A stretch of DNA of 64,000 bases. It comes from Demequina sp. TMPB413 (GTDB taxonomy: Bacteria; Actinomycetota; Actinomycetes; Actinomycetales; Demequinaceae). Below the pieces are notes generated by a model. The model searched no databases, was not told where the DNA came from, and saw nothing but the letters and a program-made list of their open reading frames with translations. The DNA is taken from assembly GCF_020447105.2 (NCBI RefSeq), contig NZ_CP096184.1, positions 1,550,001 through 1,614,000 on the forward strand, read 5' to 3'. The position numbers were made by a program, and so were the translations under genes. Every line of letters starts with the position of its first letter. The stretch's first letter is position 1. Below, piece after piece: positions 1 to 5,360 of the stretch.

Positions 1-459
1 AGCCCGCGCGGCCCGCGCAAGTTCTGCCCTGACCTCTGCGACGGGCGACAGCGGCGTGGCCGCGCGCTCCGACACAACGTCGGCGCACCCATCTACCGCC
101 GTAGAACCGCTGCCCTCCCCGCCCAACCCGGTGTCGGCGTCGGCGTCCGCCAACAACGAACCGGCCGAGATCAACCGCTGAGCCTCCGCAACAGTTCCAC
201 CGGTGGCCCGCGCAATCAGTTCACCCGCAGAGCGAAAGCCCTGCCTGGCCGCCAAACCTGCTGAACCGTCTTCCGGTCGGGATAGGCAGTCGACTTCTGC
301 CGCGACCTGGGCAAAAGCGAGATCTGCTGCGCGCCGCAAGCCCGCCAGTTGACCAGACAAAGCCAGCAACTCCTCACGCGACAACTGTTTGAGGTCCACC
401 CCTTCACGCGCACATACAGCGTCGGCCGCTAAGCGAATCGGGGCGGTGGTCAAGGTCAT
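1..459 (-). CDS. DUF222 / HNH endonuclease-type protein, N-terminal part (cut by window start)
   Basis: An open frame of 153 codons starts at ATG 459 on the minus strand and is still open at base 1, so the C-terminal part, where such proteins carry the HNH nuclease, lies outside the window. The visible part reads as the DUF222 N-terminal domain: a helical stretch with LSREELLALSGQLAGLRRAA, then the typical ARQGFRSAGELIARATGG and an AEAQRLISAGSLLAD helix. Proteins with DUF222 followed by HNH are abundant and multi-copy in Actinobacteria; many are linked to mobile introns or are of unknown role. There is no clear Shine-Dalgarno sequence before the ATG. Family assignment is good; nuclease activity cannot be judged because the catalytic part is missing here. 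Confidence 0.8.
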   Translation of the reverse strand, partial: MTLTTAPIRLAADAVCAREGVDLKQLSREELLALSGQLAGLRRAADLAFAQVAAEVDCLSRPEDGSAGLAARQGFRSAGELIARATGGTVAEAQRLISAGSLLADADADTGLGGEGSGSTAVDGCADVVSERAATPLSPVAEVRAELARAARA

Positions 460-613
460 GTAACTAGTCAATCACTACCCACTGACATCTAGTGACATCA
501 AACGACAACACGCCAATTGGCAGCTTGGGAAGGGGCTCCAAGAGTCGGCACGAGAAGCAGCCGACGTCGCGCTCCTCCATACGTCCGGGCACGAGGTCCC
601 CCCAGACGGAAAC

Positions 614-631
614 TACTTCAGCGCTAAAGTA
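614..631 (+). promoter_or_regulatory. Probable MarR auto-operator overlapping a leaderless promoter
   Basis: An 18-bp near-palindrome (TACTTCAGC / GCTAAAGTA, 8 of 9 arm positions match) ends 5 bases before the start of the MarR-type gene. It contains TAAAGT at 625-630, which fits a -10 box placed 6 nt before the ATG, and no Shine-Dalgarno sequence is present. This suggests a leaderless transcript repressed by MarR binding on the -10 box. Size and position match known MarR operators; no binding data. Confidence 0.5.
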
Positions 632-636
632 CCTCC

Positions 637-1131
637 ATGACCGAGGCGAACGAAGCGACGGAGCCCCTCACCGAAGACGAGCAGGCCTTCTTGCGGTCCC
701 TCGCCCGCGCGCTCGTGCTGCTCCCAAGGACGTTCGCCGCCGACATCGGCCGCGCCCATGGCCTGACCATGAGCGAGTACTTCACCATGATGTACCTCTC
801 AGAATCCCCCGGCAGCCGGATGCGCATGGGCGACCTCGCCCAGGCGACCGCCCTCTCGCTACCCGCCGTCACGCGCGTCGTCACGCTCCTCGCCGCAAGA
901 GGCCTCCTCCTGCGCACGCCCAACGCCGACGACGGCCGCGGGCGCGACGTCGTCCTCACCGACGCAGGTCGCGAGCGTCTCGCCGAGGCCCTCCCTGCGC
1001 AAGTCGCGAGCGTGCGTCGGCGCATCTTCGATCATCTCGACGGCGTAGACCTGCCCGCGGCGGCCGCAATTCTCGCGCGCGTCGGCGAGGCCAGCACTCA
1101 GCCCTCCACCGAAGAACGGAAGCAGCCATGA
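637..1131 (+). CDS. MarR-family transcriptional regulator
   Basis: A 164-aa protein with the MarR winged-helix layout: an N-terminal helix (EDEQAFLRSLARALVLL), then MSEYFTMMYLSESPGSRMRMGDLAQ, a recognition-helix segment ATALSLPAVTRVVTLLAARG, and a wing with basic residues (RTPNADDGRGRDVVLTDAGRERL) around residues 85-115. It is a likely dimeric repressor that senses a small molecule. It overlaps the next gene by ATGA, so the regulator and the uncharacterised protein downstream are probably translated together. A near-palindrome over its own -10 box suggests autoregulation. The family is clear; the ligand and targets are unknown. Confidence 0.88.
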   Translation: MTEANEATEPLTEDEQAFLRSLARALVLLPRTFAADIGRAHGLTMSEYFTMMYLSESPGSRMRMGDLAQATALSLPAVTRVVTLLAARGLLLRTPNADDGRGRDVVLTDAGRERLAEALPAQVASVRRRIFDHLDGVDLPAAAAILARVGEASTQPSTEERKQP

Positions 1132-2135
1132 CCCCGGCCACCGCAGGCACCACCGAGTTCGATCGGTTCGGCCCATGGATTGACGAAGTCACCCACCCAG
1201 ACGACCTCCCCCGCCTGTACCGTGGCCACCCGATCGACTTCGCAGCGGAACGGCTCGTGCTCAAGGTGCCGCGCAACATCTCGCGCCGCAACGCGACGGC
1301 CGACATGGACCTCTACGACCACCTCGTCATCCTTGGCCGCGAGCGCCTGACCGTGCTGAGCCGGCGCGCCGGCGACTACGACACCGTCACCATGAACCTC
1401 ACCGATGTGGTCGCGATGCGCAACACCGTCAACCTCTTGAACGGCCGCCTCGCCGTCGCGAGCTCCACAGGGGAATCCATCACGGTGCCCTACAACGGCT
1501 CGGCGGCGCCCATGGTCGACACCCTCGTGAGCGCGCTCAGGGAAGTTCCCTGCTCGCGCCCGGCCAGTAGCATCGGCGCGGCGCTTCGCGAGGCTGGCAA
1601 GCGTTTCGCCCGGCCGACGCTGGGGCTGGGGACGACGTGGGAAGCACGGCCGACGCTGGGGCTCGGGACGACGCAGGGGCTGGGGTTGGCGCCGGACAAC
1701 ACCCCCATTGACACCTTCCTCGTGAGCGCGTTCTTGGAAGCCAAGGCCTCCAACCCCGACCTCGCCGCGTGGGCCGCGCACGGGCGCAGACCCCTGTCCC
1801 CCGCCACCGCAGGACTACGCGGAGTGCGCGTCCGCCTCCAGCACGCGTTGAAGCCCATGACTCTTCACGGTGCCCTCATCACGGCCGACGACACCACGCT
1901 GGAACTGCACGGCCGCCACGACTGGCTGGTACGCGGTCGCGATGCGATCTACTCGACCACGCGACTCGTCATCCCCTTCGCGGCCCCCGACCGCCTGGAA
2001 CTCGCACCCCACCCGCTGTACCCAGACGCGGTGGTGGCCACCGTCGGCGCTGGTGTGTGGCGCGAAGAAATCCCCGTGCCGCGCGGCTCTGCCGCCGAGA
2101 CCCTGCTGCGCAAAGCGGCCACTGTGCAGGACTGA
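1128..2135 (+). CDS. Uncharacterised actinobacterial protein, paralogue A
   Basis: A 335-aa soluble protein whose ATG overlaps the MarR stop codon (ATGA), preceded by GGAAG at good spacing. I do not recognise a characterised domain. It is paralogous over its full length to the protein at 2371-3360: shared blocks are DRFGPWID, the LPRLYRGHPIDF / VPRLYRSFPIDF segment, LKVPRNI, MDLYDHL, ERLTVLSRR, MTLHGAL and PDRLELA. No signal peptide or membrane segment is visible. Alternating short beta-like segments could suggest a PH-like fold, but this is only an impression. Around residues 162-182 it carries a duplicated RPTLGLGTT element absent from the paralogue. Its role is unknown; coupling to MarR suggests a stress- or ligand-induced product. 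Confidence 0.72.
   Translation: MTPATAGTTEFDRFGPWIDEVTHPDDLPRLYRGHPIDFAAERLVLKVPRNISRRNATADMDLYDHLVILGRERLTVLSRRAGDYDTVTMNLTDVVAMRNTVNLLNGRLAVASSTGESITVPYNGSAAPMVDTLVSALREVPCSRPASSIGAALREAGKRFARPTLGLGTTWEARPTLGLGTTQGLGLAPDNTPIDTFLVSAFLEAKASNPDLAAWAAHGRRPLSPATAGLRGVRVRLQHALKPMTLHGALITADDTTLELHGRHDWLVRGRDAIYSTTRLVIPFAAPDRLELAPHPLYPDAVVATVGAGVWREEIPVPRGSAAETLLRKAATVQD
1611..1673 (+). repeat. Tandem 27-bp repeat, period 36, inside paralogue A
   Basis: Two copies of a 27-bp unit (1611-1637 and 1647-1673, one mismatch) separated by 9 bases encode the repeated peptide RPTLGLGTT. The frame is kept. The paralogue at 2371-3360 has only ARPAITRGPGR at this point, so the repeat is a local expansion in a variable linker. 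Confidence 0.8.
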
Positions 2136-2173
2136 CGCCACTCCTCCCCCAGCGAGCGCGGCACGCCGAGCGT

Positions 2174-2374
2174 ATGGTGGAAGGCGTGGCCCACGAAGGC
2201 GGGTTTCCTGAGCACTTCAGCGACGAAGAGCACGATGTCCTGCGGAGGTTGTTCCGCGCGCTGAGGCGTTCCCCGCGCTGCCCCCAGGCCACTCACTGGC
2301 GGGGGACCCGCCGAAACCCGAGCGCATGCCATGTCCCCGCGCCGTCCCACCACCACCACGGGGAGTTGTCATGA
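2174..2374 (+). pseudogene. Decayed MarR-family gene (remnant of a duplicated cassette)
   Basis: A 66-codon frame begins at ATG 2174 and ends with TGA overlapping the ATG of the next gene (ATGA), the same junction as between the intact MarR and paralogue A. Its first half, EHFSDEEHDVLRRLFRALRRSPR, aligns with EPLTEDEQAFLRSLARALVLLPR of the intact MarR (about 10 of 23 identical). After that the sequence is proline/arginine-rich and has no MarR helix-turn-helix in any frame. I read it as the second regulator of a tandemly duplicated MarR-plus-paralogue cassette, largely deleted. It may still be translated as a short leader peptide feeding the next gene. Confidence 0.55.
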
Positions 2375-3360
2375 AGAGTGCATTCAAGGGAGTCAGCGAA
2401 TACGACCGCTTTGGCCCATGGATCGACGATGTCACGGAGCCAGAAGAGGTGCCGCGCCTCTATCGCAGCTTCCCGATCGACTTCGAGGTGGAGCGCCAGG
2501 TGCTCAAGGTGCCGCGCAACATCACGCGCAGGAACGCGACCCCTGACATGGACCTCTACGACCACCTCATCCTGTTGGGCCCAGAGAGGCTGACGGTGCT
2601 GAGCCGGCGCAAGGGCCAGGGCACGGTGGAGGAACACGGCGAGGTGAGGGACGACGGCGGTAAGGGCTTCGACATCGCGGTGGTCCCCTACGTCGACATC
2701 GTGGCGATTCGCGACTCGCTCAACCTCTTGGATGGTCGGCTTTACGTGGCCACGGCCGACGGCATTCCGGTCAGGGTGCGGTACAACGGATCAGCGGCCG
2801 ACGTCGTGGCCGGGTTGGTGGGCACGCTCAAGGATGCTGCTTCTGGCAAGGAGGCGAGCCGCGTGGGCTCGGCGCTCCTGGCGGCTGGCGGTCCGCTCGC
2901 GCGGCCAGCCATCACGCGCGGGCCGGGGCGCGTCGACACCTTCCTGGCCAGCGCCTTCCTTGAGGCCCACAGCGACAACCCGCGCCTGTCTGCGTGGGCA
3001 GCACACGGGCGTCGGCGTGTGCCGCCCGTCGCTGCTGGCAGCCGAGGCTCGCTCGAGCGCCTCAAGCACGCGTTGTCGCCGATGACCCTTCACGGCGCGC
3101 TCTTTGCGGCCGACGAGGAGGCCCTGGAGATCTTTGGGCGACACTCGTGGCTAGTGCGAGGCCGCGGCGCGATCTACTCGACGGCCCACTTGGTGATCCC
3201 TTTCGGGGCGCCCGACCGGCTAGAGCTCGCGCGTCACCCGCTGTATCCGGAGGTGACGGTGGCGACCATCGGCGCTGGCGAGTGGAAGACGACGCTGCCA
3301 GTGCCGCGTGACTCCGTGGCGGAGCAACTGTTGAGTGAGGCTGCCAGCCGGGTGGGGTGA
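2371..3360 (+). CDS. Uncharacterised actinobacterial protein, paralogue B
   Basis: A 329-aa protein starting at ATG 2371 with a strong GGGGAG five bases upstream. It is homologous end to end with paralogue A but has an insert near residues 88-105 (GQGTVEEHGEVRDDGGKG) and lacks A's duplicated RPTLGLGTT element. Conserved blocks include YDRFGPWIDDVTEP, LKVPRNITRRNATPDMDLYDHL, VRYNGSA, SAFLEAHSDNPRLSAWAAHGRR and LVIPFGAPDRLELARHPLYPE. No signal peptide, membrane segment or recognised catalytic motif is seen. Function unknown. The arrangement suggests gene duplication and then divergence from paralogue A. Confidence 0.72.
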   Translation: MKSAFKGVSEYDRFGPWIDDVTEPEEVPRLYRSFPIDFEVERQVLKVPRNITRRNATPDMDLYDHLILLGPERLTVLSRRKGQGTVEEHGEVRDDGGKGFDIAVVPYVDIVAIRDSLNLLDGRLYVATADGIPVRVRYNGSAADVVAGLVGTLKDAASGKEASRVGSALLAAGGPLARPAITRGPGRVDTFLASAFLEAHSDNPRLSAWAAHGRRRVPPVAAGSRGSLERLKHALSPMTLHGALFAADEEALEIFGRHSWLVRGRGAIYSTAHLVIPFGAPDRLELARHPLYPEVTVATIGAGEWKTTLPVPRDSVAEQLLSEAASRVG

Positions 3361-3371
3361 GGGGGTCGCTC

Positions 3372-3968
3372 CTACATGTCGGCAAAGTAGAAGGAGTGCG
3401 ACAGGGGCCGATACGTGAACGCCGGGTGGAGGCCCGTGTCTGCGAGCGCACGCCCGACTTCGTCGAAGAATGCAGGGTCCGGCTCAAAGAAGGTGGTGAA
3501 GCGCGTCGAGCGCCCTTCACACGAGATGGTCCATTTGAGCGCGAGCACCACGTAGAACAACGAGTGGCGCAGATTAGGCGCGACGTCGACATTGACCATC
3601 GCCCCTGGTACCACCAGCAACTCCTTTGATCGTTTGGGACGGGGCCCTGGCGTCAGCACCACGAAGGAGTCTCTTGCCTCAGCCCACAGGAGTGGTACGC
3701 GTCCACGCTCGACGCGATCGAGCATCCTGTAACTGGGAATCCCGGTCGCGAAGCCAATGATCGCCATGGCGGCCATCAAGACGGCGACGAAGACCATCAC
3801 CGCCCCGACGGCCGATCCGACTGCTACACCTGCGGCCGCGAGGCCCGCCATCATCACCAAGATTGCGGCATCCAGCGCAAAGAGCGCCCGGTAACGCATG
3901 CGTGTTGACCGAGGAACGCTGAGGCGTTCGGGCTGGATGACGAGTGGGACGGGTGTTTCAGTGAGCAT
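3372..3968 (-). CDS. Small membrane protein with cytoplasmic tail, unknown function
   Basis: A 198-aa protein starting at ATG 3968 (MLTETPVPLV), chosen because GAGGA lies about 8 bases upstream and the frame before it has no coding character. Two adjacent hydrophobic segments (about residues 29-50 and 52-72, rich in Ala/Val/Gly) form a hairpin in the membrane. The C-terminal 120 residues are soluble with alternating beta-like strands (DSFVVLTPGPRPK, ELLVVPGAMVNVDVAP, HSLFYVVLALKWTISCEG), reminiscent of bacterial PH-like membrane proteins, which I cannot confirm. The upstream small membrane frame ends 11 bases inside this gene, so the two may be one transcript. Function unknown. Confidence 0.6.
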   Translation of the reverse strand: MLTETPVPLVIQPERLSVPRSTRMRYRALFALDAAILVMMAGLAAAGVAVGSAVGAVMVFVAVLMAAMAIIGFATGIPSYRMLDRVERGRVPLLWAEARDSFVVLTPGPRPKRSKELLVVPGAMVNVDVAPNLRHSLFYVVLALKWTISCEGRSTRFTTFFEPDPAFFDEVGRALADTGLHPAFTYRPLSHSFYFADM

Positions 3969-4371
3969 CACGGGAGTCCTCGGGCAGGATTGGTGCGGAT
4001 TGGGGCCGCCGTGCCGGGGCCACTCGTGGGGCAGTGCCCGAGCGTCGGCCCGGGAACGAGCCTGGCACCAGCCCCGCCGCGGCGAAACCCACCAGAATCC
4101 ACAGCGCGATGCTCGCAAGCCCAAGCGTCGCGTACGGCTCGCCAAGAGGTGGGATGTGGCGAACAAAACCCAGCCCCAGCCCGAGCGGCGGGACGGCAAC
4201 GATCGCGAGCGCGCGCCCTTAGGTGAACGTGTGCGGATCCTGCATGCGTTCCAACTCGGCCGCGGAACCCACAAAGAAGGTCCAGGCCGCCACCGCGATG
4301 ACGGCCGCGACCGCGGCCAGTCGCAACAGCGTCACCCGCCACCGGCGTTGGAACGCCTCCCCCTCGCTCAT
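3958..4371 (-). pseudogene. Membrane-protein gene interrupted by an in-frame TAA (or a 50-aa small protein)
   Basis: From ATG 4371 a frame encodes MSEGEAFQRRWRV, one hydrophobic helix (LLRLAAVAAVIAVAAWTFFV) and ELERMQDPHTFT, then stops at TAA 4219-4221. In the same frame coding character goes straight on for 86 more codons, with two further hydrophobic segments (ALAIVAVPPLGLGLGF and ATLGLASIALWILVGFAAAG) and GC-rich third positions, to a TGA at 3958-3960 just inside the next gene. The simplest reading is one 137-aa membrane protein with a nonsense change. A TACCAT -10 box 7 nt before the ATG suggests a leaderless start. Alternatives are a genuine 50-residue protein or a sequencing error at the TAA. 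Confidence 0.5.
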
Positions 4372-4430
4372 GCGACCGATGGTACGGGGCCGGCCTCGTG
4401 TCGCGGAAGGGTCGCCGCCCATACCTTCCC

Positions 4431-4439
4431 TGTGGATAA
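4431..4439 (-). promoter_or_regulatory. DnaA-box-like 9-mer
   Basis: A perfect TTATCCACA (minus strand) in the gap between the interrupted membrane gene and the toxin-antitoxin pair. There is no cluster of boxes or AT-rich unwinding region, so this is not an origin; single boxes can occur by chance or act as DnaA-titrating or regulatory sites. Confidence 0.3.
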
Positions 4440-4535
4440 CGCTCAACCATCCCTCCCCGACCGAGATCCTGGACCCCTCATCCCTTGACTCGCATCGGAG
4501 GCTGTCACACCATGTCCATACAGGAGGCCTCTGCC

Positions 4536-4790
4536 ATGCCCAAGGATCAGGTGCTCAACACACGCATCTCGACGCGCGATCTCGACGTGCTCAAACGCGC
4601 CGCCGAGCTCGAAGGCATGTCCACGTCGGCCTTTGTCACCCGAGCCGCTCTGCGCGACGCCGAGCTGCTACTCGCCCGCTCGGACCGCACGGTCATGCCC
4701 GCAGAGACGTTCGCCTCCGTGATGGCGTCACTCGACGTGCCCGACGCGGCGCCCCGCCTGAGCGAGGCCTTCGCGCGCCACGGCTCCTGA
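4536..4790 (+). CDS. DUF1778 antitoxin of a type II toxin-antitoxin pair
   Basis: An 84-aa protein with the DUF1778 ribbon-helix-helix pattern: LNTRISTRDLDVLKRAAELEGMSTSAFVTRAAL at the N-terminus, then an acidic helical tail that in this family wraps the toxin. The start at ATG 4536 is preferred to an in-frame ATG at 4512 because a full AGGAGG sits 8 bases before 4536. TTGACT at 4485-4490 with a weak -10 about 17 bases later would place transcription start just before this ribosome site. It should neutralise the acetyltransferase encoded 2 bases downstream and autorepress the operon with it. Confidence 0.88.
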   Translation: MPKDQVLNTRISTRDLDVLKRAAELEGMSTSAFVTRAALRDAELLLARSDRTVMPAETFASVMASLDVPDAAPRLSEAFARHGS

Positions 4791-4792
4791 CC

Positions 4793-5269
4793 GTGTACCT
4801 GCCAGAACGGTTCACCGTTCGCCACGACGTCGCCGAGTTCGACTGTGGCGTGCCATCGCTCAATGACTGGCTGCGACGCACCGCGCTCACGGCGCAGGCC
4901 AAGGGTGTGACGGCGACCGGCGTCTGGGCCGACGCTGGGCGCGCCGTCGCCTACTACTCCGTCTCTCCCACTGCCATCGTCTCGAAGGGGTTGCCGCGCG
5001 GGGCCTCAACCAGGCTCGACATGATTCCGGGCTACCTGCTGGGCCGCCTCGCACTTGACCGGTCGTTGCAAGGGCAAGGACTGGGCGAGAGGTTGCTCGT
5101 ACACGCGCTTGAACGGATCGTGCGCGCGGCCGAGGAAGGTGTCGGAAGGCTCGTCCTGGTCGACGCGATCGACGACGCCGCGGTGGCCTTCTACGAGCAC
5201 TTCGGGTTTCGCGCAGTGCCGGGCTCAATGCGCCTCTTCATCAAGGTGTCGACGATTCGGAGCGCGTGA
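4793..5269 (+). CDS. GNAT acetyltransferase toxin (TacT/AtaT-like)
   Basis: A 158-aa GNAT protein starting at GTG 4793, two bases after the antitoxin stop. It has the toxin-type N-terminus (ERFTVRHDVAEFDCGVPSLNDWL), the central strand with RAVAYYSVSP, the acetyl-CoA loop RSLQGQGLGERLL (Q/R-x-x-G-x-G/A type) near residues 90-103 and the C-terminal AFYEHFGFRAVPGS with the conserved Tyr. Toxins of this class acetylate the aminoacyl group of charged tRNAs and stop translation. Pairing with DUF1778 makes the assignment firm; the target tRNA cannot be inferred from sequence. Confidence 0.88.
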   Translation: MYLPERFTVRHDVAEFDCGVPSLNDWLRRTALTAQAKGVTATGVWADAGRAVAYYSVSPTAIVSKGLPRGASTRLDMIPGYLLGRLALDRSLQGQGLGERLLVHALERIVRAAEEGVGRLVLVDAIDDAAVAFYEHFGFRAVPGSMRLFIKVSTIRSA

Positions 5270-5360
5270 CGGCCGGAGTAGCAGAGTGGGGCGAGGGCGT
5301 CGAGTCGATGGCTGCGACATCGCGCGCCACCCGTCGCCCCCTCATGACAGAATCTCTTTC

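Noticed and set aside
3372..3968. N-terminal extension of the membrane protein back to 4274
   Set aside because: The extra 102 residues have no coding character, are very Arg/Trp-rich and overlap another gene; ATG 3968 has a proper ribosome site.
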